A stretch of 64,000 nucleotides of DNA, taken from Apostichopus japonicus (lineage: Eukaryota; Echinodermata; Holothuroidea; Aspidochirotida; Stichopodidae). Location of the stretch: assembly GCF_037975245.1 (NCBI RefSeq), contig NC_092577.1, positions 32,119,398-32,183,397 of the forward strand, written 5' to 3'. Of this stretch, positions 29,216 through 42,000 are shown in pieces. Below the pieces are notes generated by a model that saw only the letters and a list, made by a program, of their open reading frames with translations, did not search any database and was not told the origin of the DNA. Each line of letters begins with the position of its first letter. The first letter of the stretch is position 1. The translations under genes and the position numbers were made by a program.

Positions 29216-31078
29216 CTCGAGTTTAGTCTTCTCAAGGTCACGTCTGAGGTCTTTTCTGGCGCTTTCTGAATCCAGCAGACGGTTCCTTAGCAACTGATTA
29301 TCCTCTTCTGTTCTAGCCCTCTTCTCTTCAATCATCTCCAATTCTTGATGCAGTCTCACAGAGACATCTTTAGCTACCTTCAGTTGTTGTTTCAGATTTG
29401 CAATCTCTTTCTCCATCGCTTTATCTTCTTCATCAGATGTACCTGCATTGGAGGATGCAGAGGCCTTTTCACTCCCAGATTGATTGGCATCCCCTGATAC
29501 GCCGCCATCACTTGTGGTCGATTGTATCGAAACAGGTGTTTCTAAAACAATTCTTAATTTAGCCTCTAATTCTGCCTTATCTTGTTCCACCTGTTCTAAC
29601 TTCCTATCCGATTTTCTAAGCCTATACTGTAAGATACGACATTCTTTGGTAACTTGATCTAGATCATGTTTTAAATCACGGAATTCCTCTAAATCACCTT
29701 CCCTCACCCTATCCGATGCTTCTTCTAACTCAAGCTTCAGGTCATCAATCTCCTCTTTCAATTCTTCAATTTCTTCTCTCGCATCCACAAGATTAATCTC
29801 AGTTTCGCGCAAACGAAATTGCAATTCTCCAACGACATCATTAGCATCTCGAGATTTTAATTCTTCCAAAAAATCTTTGGCTTCCTCACTTTGAGATGAT
29901 CTTCTCTGTTTTAATTCCTGATACTTCTCCTCCCACGAAGCTGCCTCTCTTCGCAAGGCTTCGATAACCGTCATCAAATCATTTTCAGTAGCCATGGGTT
30001 CACCCTGACCACCACGAAGTTTTCGTTTCTCCTTTGAATCAGACGCCATCTTGGATTTAGCTACATCTTCTTCTACCTTTGATCCATCAGAGACAGGTGG
30101 CCGAAAACTACTCTCCGATGTTTCACGAATTTCTGGTGAGGGAATACACTCGTTTATTCCAAGTGAAATCCTATCCACATCGCTGCTGTCGTTATTTGCA
30201 ACACGCGCACTCGTAGTAAACGATGCAATGCCAGTACTGTATAAGAAGCTGCCTAACTCGGTACTGTATGGAGCTTCGCTGTCATAATGCGCGTCGGCGG
30301 ACTCATGGTTTGTCACAACTCCAGATGCGGGCGTTATACCATTATTTCCAAACCGCCGAGTTCTCTCGTCTCCTATTCCGACTGCTAATAAGCTGCCGTT
30401 GTAGCCAGCAAGCCCTGTTAGTTCTCTATCGTGTAACGTATCGTCTTTCTGCACTAATATATCGTCATTAAGACCATTGAAATTTAATTTATTCCCGTCA
30501 GCGCGGCAAACGTGCTGATTCGCAATCGCACTGTCGTCTGCTTCTTGAGAAGAAAGCTGCAGACTATCCATGCTACGAGAGTGTTGGAGAGGCGCACTTT
30601 GGAAATCGTCGTCCGGATTTTCGGTTTGATTTTCTGCATTTTTGAAGGTTTGCTCAAGTTCGTAGAGAATTGATTCCAAAGAACGATTAACAGTTTTAGA
30701 TTTTAATAGTGCGAGCGATTCTACGTCAAACGTTTGCCGCGAAGAATATGAAGGCGAGTTATTCAAGGTGGGACTGTCGGCGGTGGAGGAACGTTCCCCA
30801 CCACTAGGGGTACCTGGGGTTGGTTCCTCCAGTGAATCGGTGAGAAATGCCGACAAATCATTGTAAGTAGTATACAAGGACGAATCTAAAGATCTAGATT
30901 GAAAGGTATTAGCCAAGTCCGCTTCCATGGAACGCCGTTGGTAATCTATACTATCATCGTCATCGGCTAATTTTTCCCTTGAACTAAACGCAATTCCTTC
31001 GTCTTCGTTCTTGTTAGAGACGTGGAAACGCTCCAATTTCTCCTCCGATTTTACAGGGGTGCACGTAAACAGATCCAT
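29216..31078 (-). CDS. MTCL1: MTCL/SOGA-family coiled-coil protein, first coding exon (partial gene)
   Basis: This exon encodes the N-terminal 621 residues of a microtubule cross-linking factor (MTCL, formerly SOGA) family protein; in vertebrates these bind and bundle microtubules at the Golgi and cell cortex. Residues 1 to about 360 are low-complexity, rich in Ser, Asp and Glu, and probably disordered. From about 365 to 510 and again from about 550 to 621 the protein is strongly heptad-like and charged. Family hallmarks are the 'CRILQYRLRKSDRK' block and the 'KDVSVRLHQELEMIEEKR' block, both nearly as I remember them in vertebrate MTCL1/SOGA proteins. A Ser/Gly/Asp-rich linker (about 515-545) separates the coils. 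The open frame runs further upstream only from a TTG and is closed by a stop at 31130-31132, so the first ATG at 31078 is the likely start. The exon ends at CTCGAG followed by the donor GTAAGA (29215 downward), in phase 0. The C-terminal remainder is not seen. Whether it equals MTCL1, 2 or 3 cannot be said; invertebrates may have one ancestral copy. Confidence 0.87.
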
Positions 31079-31740
31079 TTGAGAAATGTCGAGTTTATCA
31101 GACCTTGCCAAGATGATTGCATCCCGATCTCATGGGGGAGGTAACGAGATCTGAGTTCATGCTCTTTGCTATGAATTGCGGTCACACAAATCCAGAATTC
31201 CTGCAGCGAGGGAGCGAGCCAGGAAGAACGAGGGAGCCTAGGATATTTTAGTCGATGCAGTTTACCCGCCTAATGACTTCGGGTTATCGCGAGTATCATT
31301 CATTATACGGCTTGTTTTCCTGATACAATCTACAACACACATACTCACACGCACTCACAAACGCAGTCATGTTGTTCCATGAAAATACTGTATGATAAAT
31401 AGATATTCACTTCAAATGTCGCTGTGTCACACTGCGAGAGAGAGATAGCAAGGCAAAGAGAGAGAGAGTTTGGCGGTGATTAAACGGATGATAATATGAG
31501 TGATAGGCTATAGAGCGTATTCTTAGCATTGGTTTGCTGTTCATTCAGGATACACGCAGCTTGATATTTTCAACACCCTCTTCCATATAAAGAGGATGTA
31601 GATGACAGTTGATGACCGTTCATTAAGAAACCTTGCAAGCTTCCAATCCGGACTAGCGGTAGCTTTAGCAACACCGGAGAATCCGATGTAATTCCGCAAT
31701 TTAATTATCTCATTCACGTGACGTCACTACACCCGCGAAC
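31079..31740 (-). promoter_or_regulatory. Presumed 5' UTR/promoter side of the MTCL-like gene
   Basis: This region lies directly upstream of the MTCL ATG. Two short upstream ATGs (11 codons, and about 23 codons overlapping the main start) are present between 31078 and 31135. A GA-rich tract lies at 31432-31469. A CACGTG E-box (31715-31720) overlaps a perfect TGACGTCA (31719-31726). No TATA box stands out, and the transcription start is not located. The promoter role is inferred from position only. Confidence 0.3.
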
Positions 31741-33624
31741 TTAAAAAAAAACAGAATGTTGATGTATTTGCTAAAAGACCTACATGCGCGTTTGAGGTTG
31801 TTTATGCCATGAGCACAGTCTCCATCGTTACGAGTAGAAAGAGAAAACCCTTCGGGAGATCTGTGAAGTAAAAGCAAACATTATCGTCACATTGATCGTC
31901 TGTATACATGTTTGGACATCATCGGTCAAAGTTCTAACTTTTTTTTTTTTTTTTTTTTTTACATTTTCAGAGAAACGAAACGAGACTGAAATACGTCATA
32001 CAAACGTTGGAAGAGCGATAGATGTTAAGTTTGATAAATTTGATATCAGATTCCAATTGAGAAATTGCATCGATAACATGATTTATTCTTTGTATAGAGG
32101 CACGCTAAGGGGCTGAAGGAGAACACCAGAAGCAAAGAATAAAACCGTCATCTGATCATTTTTCACGACAATTTGACGGGGAATTCAAACTGATGCAATT
32201 CACGAATCAACAATCCATCCAATCACTCAAAGGTTGCTTAGATTGAAAGGAATCCTTAATTTAAAGAAAGGATTTGTTGTACGTCTGCATTATAGGCCTA
32301 TATGAATCACTTCTGTACTATACTCACCGAACGTACTACCAACATACATGTGCGTTATTGAAACGTTAGCAGCTTAACTGTGGACGTTATCACTTCATAA
32401 ACACTTTTTGGCGACAACTATGTAACATTTTCAACACGTTGCTTCTCACTTGTAAATATGTCCTTCGTGTTTTAATTTATCCAAATAGATATTACGGCCT
32501 TGTAAAAAAAAATTAAAAAAATTACCGCCCTATGTATGAAAAATGCATACGATGCATATAGCCTAAGTCAAGAACACTAAGATATAATGTAACGTAGAAA
32601 AACACAGTGCAGGAAATCCAAATGATTTGAAGAAGGCAAAATACTGTATAGTAAAAATGGCCAAAAAAAACAAGAAACGTGCGATTCAACGTTTCTCCAA
32701 TACATGAAAGAATTCTTATGGTTCTGCTCTCAATATATACGTGGTGGCTCGTGCATGATTGCTAGCGTGCTTGCTTGGAAACGTGCATGGTAACAATGTG
32801 ATTGTATACATTAGAATCTGCACTTTAGTCACTATACCGACTAGACCTGTCAAGATTTATGCATTTCAATACAATAATTAATCACAATATACCATCCGCG
32901 CGGTAAAAGCAGCAGAATATATACGTCTATACAGCTTAAGAGTGTTATATGCCACAGCCTCCCACTCAATGTTGTATTCATGCAGATAAATTGATTCCGT
33001 TTTGAGGGGGGAAGTTTTGTATAGGGTATATACATTATGAAGAGTATATGTGATTAAAGGTATATACATATTAACTTTGACGATGTAAAACATTAACAGG
33101 AAAGTGTTGACTCTCGTTTAAAGGACGAATGTTTTAGGCCACCAGGTTTATTTCTCTTATCATGACATTTTGAGCAGAATTTGTAGTCTTGATATATTGC
33201 CATATTTCATTAGAAATGAAGAATTCGAGTGCTAGTTCTTTTTTCTATAACTATAGGCTTTTCTGATTTCCAAGACACTCAGCTCTAAAAGCTACTCTGG
33301 AAGGCTCCTTGATTACGTTGATGATGACGTCGACTCCTCAATACATTCTATAAATGTTAATGTTACTCCATTATTATACCTTGCAACCAAAACATATTCT
33401 TTTTACTTCAAATGAAACAACATATCACTCTTGTAAACATTATTAGCGTGTTTAAATTTCCCATACAGTGTAAACATGTTTCTATTTTTCCCTTTCACTC
33501 ATTACATAAAAAAAAATTCTGTAAGAGCATCTAAAATTTTAGCGGCCTCATTTTGACTGAAAATTGTTACCTTGAAAATATGAAAAGACAAACAAAAAGA
33601 AAGTAACCAAGTTTCAGATCAGTA

Positions 33625-33643
33625 TGACGTCATTATGACGTCA
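33625..33643. promoter_or_regulatory. Two perfect CRE octamers 11 bp apart
   Basis: TGACGTCA occurs at 33625-33632 and 33636-33643, spaced one helical turn, about 2.5 kb upstream of the MTCL start. TGACGTCA is the consensus for CREB/ATF proteins. Function is not shown. Confidence 0.35.
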
Positions 33644-34498
33644 CGATTAACCAAAATGACAGCTTTCCTCCCAGTCAGTTCAATGATGCAACATTTTTTT
33701 TAGCTTTTTGGGGGTGTTGTTCATCAGACACATCTCTGTAATGTCAAGCAGGATACAATAATTAGCTATAAGTCACCATGAAGGTTCTCAGATATAAAAT
33801 CAAGTTAATCAACGTTTCAGAGGAAAACAGCGAATTCTCCAAAGCTAAAATGCGAAACATGTTTTTCGTTTCAACTCAATAGTTTCAGAAACCAGAAAGG
33901 CGTATCTTATAAGACTTTTGACTGTTTGCAAAGTTTCTTTAGGGGGATTTGCTTTGCCTTAGTCCCTAACAAAGCGTACACTCATATACACTATAGGTAC
34001 TGTACGTTCCTCCCCACCGGCCGTTCCTTTACCATGTTGTGTATTTACAGAGGGAGGGAGGTTACCCTAAGGAACGTCATCTTGTTCTCGGCGTGGGAAG
34101 GTCGTAAAAGACTCGGAATTCACAAATGAGAATCGACCAAGAGGTTACATTCTTACCGTCCTAGCTTTGTTCTGAAGTATGCATTAATGCAATATAACTA
34201 ATCTCAACAGTATAGATGCATACACATAACCGCTCTTTGATTTAACGCAGAGTGTCCTACACGACACTCTCAAAAATCATATAGAAAATTATCATTAAAA
34301 AAGTCGATACCGGAGCAAAAGGCTGAAAACTGCCACCCAAAATTCCTGCAAAAGCTACTTTTTATTCCAAATTGTAAACGTTTGACATTAGTTTCACATT
34401 TTGGGGGAAATTACCTTTGAATATGTCCATTAATTTTGAAGAGGTTTCCTGTGCTTATTCGGAGCACTGGTATATTAATTGCATTGACGTCATATATT

Positions 34499-34634
34499 CT
34501 CATATATAAATATTTATTCATATATATATATATAAATGGTTATTCATATATATAAATATTTATTCAAATATATATGGTTATTCATATATATGAATTTTTA
34601 TTCATATATATAAATATTTATTCATATATATAAA
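34499..34634. repeat. AT-rich minisatellite, about 7 units of 19-25 bp
   Basis: Repeated variants of ATTTATTCATATATATAAA. Confidence 0.85.
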
Positions 34635-37600
34635 ACAACGATATTTTGTCATTAGGATTCATTTTTTATTTTCTCTTTGTTTCTCTTTTGTTTCATCGTT
34701 TCAAGCTACTGTACAGAATGTTTACACTGAAGTCAAAATTCTTCATTAGGTCTAACGTCATCAAGTTATGAGCTTCAATATGTAGTATGCAGCAATATAA
34801 ATACCATCTCCAATTGAGGAAATAAACGTTGTAATAGACAGAGATAAACAGTTTAAATATTCATGTTAGACTTGTTCAAGTCATCAGCCTTGTGTGTGAA
34901 GGAACAATACATCTGTGATATCTCCCAAATGGAATATTATTTCCCTTTTACTGTTTTGGAAACTTGTTCACATCACAGTTACCTAGCTCTATCACATAGA
35001 CCAAATGATGACGGTTGGTTTTTGTCTTAGACCGATCGATGGTATTAAGTTTGTAGTCTGTAATGACACATTGAGACATAAATTACTAATGGTCTGTTAC
35101 TTTTAACTAATGAAAATTATGGATTTTTTTTTTTAACCTGAATTGTCTTTCCCGAAAGATAAACACTTCATTAGCCCTGCAAATTCGACATCGTTTCCTA
35201 CCGTGTATAATTGTAGATTGTAATTAGTATGCACTCGACCCCCACAGACATAACCCGCCTAAATTAGCGCAGTACAGCAGATACTGCATAACATCAGTGT
35301 AATTTCCTGTAAGCATTCGCAACGGCTCAGTGTACTACTTTAAACGAAACAAGTTATTTGTATTCGTTCTTGAGCAAACAGAAACGCCACTTTGTCCACA
35401 TATACGGTTCCATTGTGCTATGTTTAGTGTAAGACCCACAAACACGCGTGTATAAAATATATAGATAGGCTATATATGCAGTTGTAAAAATTGTTTGCTC
35501 TGTTAATATTACGTCTACACGGAGACATACATGTCGTTGTCAATACCGACTAATCAGCGCTCAAATTTTTAGATCATTGATATAAACGATGATAAATGGA
35601 TTCGTGCAACCGTTAATAACTGTTGCCATTCATGCACCGCCTAACATTAAACTTGACGTAGGCTAGGAGCTGGGCCTGTAGATCAGTACTATTACAACGA
35701 ATAGTAATTCTTGTTTAGTCTAATGTAGCTAGGTTGAAAGTTTCTGTATGGTGAGCATAGTATTTGGCTTGTCTATATGATAAAGATTTGGCTGCGGTGA
35801 GCCGAGAGAGAGAGATAGATAGATAGAACCGTTAGAAGGCTTACTCATAACAAAAGTAACTTGGTGACCTTGTGCTATTGATGCTACGTGCGTTTAGGTG
35901 CACCCTCGGGCTCAGCTCAAATATGTTGTTTGCTTAGAAAAGTAATCAACTTTGAAATACAATTGACGTGACATATGCAGTCCAATATCAAGCCTAACAA
36001 ACATGTGTATGCTAAGACGGCTTACTTGCATGGATAGGATATAATATAGGCTATGGCTCATGATCGCTATGACTGAAATTCTGCTGCACCTGTCGTTAGC
36101 CTCTTTTCTGTTAACAAGAACCTATACTATACTGTACAACTTATACTACATGTAACAACGTAAACTCCAAGTTTCATATCACATCATTGGGCTCTATACT
36201 AACTTACCATATATTGAAGGTGGCGCCAACTCTGATCAACAATCGAGAATGAATATAATAATGATGCAGCGTATGGCCTTCGGGGAACCTATATAACGTC
36301 CACACGAAAACCTTGAAATCACGGTCGGAGGTTCTTCAAGGGTTAATCCAGAAAAGTTTTCTATCCCTCAAAAACTTCCACAATAAATCCTCCGTTAGCT
36401 GTATGTACCATAGATTACTATAGCCTATGTAGGCTATATAGTGTTCAATTCGAGGGCATGGATCAAGCCTGTTTGTAATCCCTATAACAACTATATATCC
36501 GGTTAGGTATACGATAAAATTTCAATATGGACTAAATTTCATTAGTCCCACAATATTAATCCATGCATTGTAGCCCATGTGCACAATTCATACATTGAAT
36601 AGTGTTTAGAGTAGACCAAATCTATATCGATCCCTTCGCTGGATAAATTGGAATCACTTCTATACCTCTCGTGCAGGAGTGATGACAATATTCAGTTCGA
36701 TGCCTATAACTCTTCGGGTGCTTTCAACTAATTGCATCGAAATTTCTTTCGCCCCCAGCACAGTTATATCTGAACTCCATGATTTCATTTAAGCGATTTC
36801 CGTTGAAGACATATATATGAAGCCAGAGGATGTGGTTGAGCCGTTGAGACAAGTTCTATCTATCTCTCTCTCGATACGAGTATCCACGTTTCTACATACG
36901 CATGCTTATTCCACACGACGGTTGACCTAGGCGATGATCATCAAGCCGGCTTAATTCGTCCTAGAGATGACTGAATCAAATTTCATTCCTGAAGGACAAG
37001 ACTGTAGATCACCTTTTTACTGCGATCCCCTGTTTACAGACCGCTCTGCCTAGTTATTCTTTCGTGGCCTGTGAAAATCACATAACTTCTGTATAGTGTT
37101 ATCGTTAGTCCGTATCAATCCGACTCACGGTACAGGTGCAGTCATAGACTTTTTCACGTATAGCTCTCCACCTCTCTCTCTCTCCAACGGCGGAGTTTTC
37201 GTTGCTGAACTGTGTACAAATGCACACTCACGTACACTGTATATACAGACCTACACTTCGTGTTTTGTTCACAGTTCCAATATTCTCAATAAACTCGCCC
37301 AGGCTACTACTGCTAGTACTTCTTCCCTAGTCCTGTACACATACCAATCCCCTCATTGTAAACAAGCCTATATCGAGATGAGGGTTACAACATAAGCATG
37401 CCTGCGGTATGCACAGCGGACGGCCAAACAAGATCTCTACTCCCACGGGGCCAACTTTTATGGCAGTACAAAGCGCGATATACTTTGTAGGAATGAACTG
37501 CAAGTCATATACGTTACGTGGAGGAATGAAGAAGACTTATATTATATGTACGAAAAGTAAAATTGTTTAATAAGTTCATGTATTGTTTCTATTCTGTAGG

Positions 37601-38366
37601 TTAATGCCTTAAGGGTGTTATGCAGGTTACGTGTATTGATGTGTGTATATCACCAATTGCCCTAAAAAGGCTACAGCAAGTAATAGACCGATGGCCTTCT
37701 GTCGATTGTCTTTTTTCCCCCTCTTCTTTTCTTTTTTTTTTTCCTTTTCGTTTTTCCATTCATATTAGGGCAATCTATAGATACACTTCACTGACTGTAG
37801 CCATTCTAATCCTGCCAGCATTGTTACTCAACCGAGAAAATTATTGTAGCATTAACCCAATACTCTGCTCTCGCCACCGTTGCCAAACAGATTTTTACAG
37901 CTTTATTCAAGCATGACCAAGCAACAGGGACTGAAACGGCGTTGGCTTCCGTACATATATAGGTAACCTATATGATCGGGGTAATAACGTAAGGTCGTAA
38001 GTTTATCCTAATTGGTTTCCAAATTGGCTGGTTTATCGAAAAGTGAAAGGAAACATTTTAGTTAGCTCTTTTGTCAACAACATAAAATATACAGTTCACT
38101 TATAGCGACCGGGGATGGTGTATATAGTATACAGGTCTGTATAGGATTGAATTGAATGTGATCTGTGCACACTGCCCCAAATCTGCTAGCAAGAACAAAA
38201 TTGGTCAGTTATTATGCTATAAGTTCTAATTTTATCAACTAATACAGAGAATCGTCAGAGCACCACTTGTTATTTTAACTTGGATTATCTTTTTAACACT
38301 TTTTTTCAACAACTAGGTAAAGTTTGGAGGTCAGTAGAATAGGGCTACGGTAGATTTTCAAATCTC

Positions 38367-39062
38367 GTTTAGTTTAGTTTTGTCTTGTCTTGTCTTGTCT
38401 TGTTTGTTTGTTTTGTTTTGTTTTGTTCTGTTCTGTTCTGTTCTGTTCTGTTCTGTTCTGTTCTGTTCTGTTCTGTTCTGTTCTGTTCTGTTCTGTTCTG
38501 TTCTGTTTTTATTTTATTTTATTTTATTTTGTTTTGTTTTGTTTTGTTTTATTTTGTTTGTTTGTTCTGTTCTGTTTGATTTGTTTTATTTTATTTTATT
38601 TTATTTTGTTTTGCTTTATTATGTTTTGTTTTGTTTTGTTATGTTTGTGTTATTTTTTTTTTCGTTTTTGTTTTGTTTTGTCTTCTTTTGTTTGTTTGTT
38701 TTGTTTGTTCTGTTTGTTTTGTTTTGTTTTGTTTTGTCTTGATTTGTTTGTTTCTTTGTTTTGTTTGTTCTGTTTTATTTTGTTTTGTTTTATTTTATTT
38801 TATTTCGTTTCTTTTGTTTATTTTGTTTTGTTTTAGCCTATGTTGTTTGTTAGTTCTGTTTTATTTTATTTTGTTTTGTTTTATTCTATTTTGTTTTATT
38901 TTGTTTAGTTTCGTTTCGTTTGTTTTGTTATGTATGTGCTATTTTTTTCGTTTTGTTTTGTTTTTATTTTTTTGGGTTTGTTTAGTTATTTTTGTTTTGT
39001 TATTTATATTTTAGGTTGTTTGTTTTGTTTTTCGTTTTTTTTTTCGATTTGTTTTGTTTTGT
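38367..39062. repeat. Pentanucleotide array (TTTTG/TTCTG/TTTTA)n, about 0.7 kb
   Basis: It starts with TTGTC units, passes to about 19 pure TTCTG units, then TTTTA and TTTTG mixtures with drop-outs. The open frames here (Phe/Leu/Cys/Val-rich in three frames) are repeat artefacts. Confidence 0.95.
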
Positions 39063-42000
39063 AATACTATCTCCCTGTTCACAGCTTTTCCTCTATGCTG
39101 TGTAAATGTCTCTTTATATATACATCAAATTATGACACGAGGAGAAATATCATCCGAATCCAGCCTGACTATCTCCATTGATAAATCCTGGGACAAGTAC
39201 CCTTCTTCAATTTGCTGTTGACTTTTATCAAGGAAGTTTATCCTTTTACATATGTCAGTCGTATAAGGGAAATTGCCCACCTGCCCAGACAGGCCTCCTG
39301 CGTGCAAAGCACTGATCGTTGCTCGGGCAGCATACGGTAATTGGTTTTGACAGATTACCGCACATTGACGAAATAGGCCATATTTCAAAGATTATATTTC
39401 TTATTCACAACTTCAAACAACGCTTTCGTCGTTAGGACTATACGTCAAATATATTATGACAATGACACGTGGGCCTTTAACATCACGTTTATGTGTATAT
39501 ACTGGTTCGATGAAGCAGGGGGTTGTATGCTTACTGCATGAAGTAAATTAAGGAACAGGGAGAACTCCATAGAACGTTGGAGGGGTATACACACGCTAAT
39601 GACCAATCCCTCTCTAGCCATAGGAAATAAAATTAATATAAAAGTCTCAATACGTGTTTGCTGATGAATTTCGGAAAACAAACTTCCGAAGTAGATTTAA
39701 TGCATGTTTCTTATTCGAAATACACTCTGACCATCAGGTGGGTTTAATGGAAAAAACTGTTGCAATCGTGAGAAAGAAATTTATTGATCTGCAACTCCAC
39801 TTGTTAGATTTTTGTCCTGGCAGGCCGCTACGCCGCTTAGACCCATAGCATATACTGACAACCACCAGTTCCAGCCCAAAGCTTCATATATGCAAATTAG
39901 ACAAGACCAAAATACTTCCGCTACGAAAGTCCACATGCGCATTATGACTAACTAGACTAGTTATGAATAATACAGCCAACTATAGCTAATATATGTAATG
40001 TCCTACCTGCATGAAACAACGATTACTTTGCTTCTTTATTTTGCAATTTTGTGCACGGTTAGCTCATATACATTTTGTCATACAACTCCATATGCAATGC
40101 AGCCCTATATCGAAACGCTTGATATTGTAATTGCGTGCACTAATTAGGCCTATGCAGGTTATACATTATATAGTATCTTCCATAGTGTATGATAAATGAC
40201 CCTCTTCACATCATTTATCCTCTTTCAGTGGAAGGCAGTCTTTAATGTTTTCATTAACTAATTCACAGGTGGGAACTTTCAACAACAACAACAACAGCAA
40301 AACTCCATGTATTGCTGCTGCGCCGCAAAGAGTTTCCTTGAAGTTATAAACTCGTGAACGTGACGAGGCAACAGCGAGGTTAAAACAGCAAGAAATCACG
40401 ACCCTAGACTTGAACTTGGCTGGCTTATAGCTTGTCTTCGGTGTTATCATAATAAGCCATTGAGGAGTATACAAACATGATACATACGATTTTAACGCGA
40501 AGTGCGTAGAGAGAACTTGGCTTGAATGATTTAAACAAATGTCTGACACTTGACAAGTGTCGCAGGGGCTACATCATACGTTACCCTCAGTAATGTTACA
40601 TAAACATAAAAATCATGTAAACTGCTTAGCGATTCTTTGTAAATTTAAGGTCAAGCAAGTATACAGCACAACATTTCCCAAGTTTTACCATTTTTTTTTG
40701 TATTGATTTTAGCATATTTTAAATATAAAATATTTTGGAAATCGTAATATTGCTAGAAAAACATTACTTTCACTTAAATGCTTCTGTTTTCCTTGGACTG
40801 TAAACATATCAAGAGTCTAACATTCTGCCTATCCACATCCTTAAAAGTCACATATTATACATGATATTATGACCTCCACCTAAACAATGCATTGAGCTCC
40901 TATGCTCGTCAGTGACTGTGGTCCTATCATCCCGAGAGTAAAACTATCATTAAAACAAGCAGCTCTATTCGATAGCATAATATGACAATGTTTCATCTTA
41001 TTATACACAGTCAAAGCGTAACAATATAAAACCTAATGATTTAGACAATGAGGAGTCAAACTTACCGGTGTCCATCTCACCTATAGAGACGTGTTTCGTA
41101 GCCTTTCAAAACGGAAACAGGAAGAAGGAAACTTCGATGAGATTAATATCATAATTAGTCATAGACTGACTTTAGCATATGGTACATATCAAATATACAA
41201 CATCCAACACATTACTTGGCAATTAAGAGTAGCCTATCATTTAGTAACGTCCCGTCACGCGGTCTGCCACAGATTAGAAAGGAGCGGGTACAATGCTCCG
41301 CTTATACCAGCCTATATATACCATCATTATAACACAGGTGCTGCAAGAGACTTTCACAGCATTACCAATGTATATCATAACCAAACATATAACAGCAACC
41401 AAAGAAAAACCAACATGGTGCCTAAGTCAGAAATAATTAAATAAAGCTTCCACTGTGATCTTACTATAGGTTTATGTTTCCTCGGAAACACTTGATAAGT
41501 GTGTACCGGGAAGCAGGCCTGACGAGTTGGGGTACAGGGTTTCTAATAGGGTGTCCGGGAAAACATGGAGGGGGAGGTAAAATATGAGATTAAGAATATA
41601 GTGTTTCCTCATTCTCATATTAAACTCATTCGTTGAGAACGGGCGCACAAGATTCTTTCTAGATTCATCAAGTATAAATGTTTGAGCCCAAAGTTTACAC
41701 TTTGATGAACATTTTCAGAAGAAATCTGATTACGGGAAAGGTTTGTTTATGAGTCGCCTATAAAACTATTTTACCCTAGGCCATATCCACCACCTTACGC
41801 CCTCACCCAGTCCTGACTCCTCCACCAGCAAATCCAATTAATAATTTGTCAATATGTTGCTTTGCTATTTTACCTACTTGATTTATGTAATATCTGCCAT
41901 CTTTGCTTCTTTTTCTTTCTTTTTTTTTCATAGTGGAAATATTTGGAAATCCAACTATTTAGAAAATATCCTATAGAAACAGAGCATTCATGCACAGCGC

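Larger units (their letters stand above)
31741..38366. other. Upstream non-coding region of the MTCL-like gene
   Basis: It contains CRE octamers at 33625, 33636 and 34485, a T run at 31939-31961, the AT minisatellite at 34499 and a GA/GATA tract at 35802-35826. No coding exon recognised. Confidence 0.5.

Noticed and set aside
29150-31111. Longer MTCL reading frame starting at 31111 and ending at 29150
   Set aside because: The upstream start is TTG, not ATG, and the last 21 residues lie after a good GTAAGA donor, so they are intron read-through.
38380-39014. Several overlapping Phe/Leu/Cys-rich open frames that look like membrane proteins
   Set aside because: They occur in all three plus frames of a pentanucleotide array; no composition or start supports a gene.
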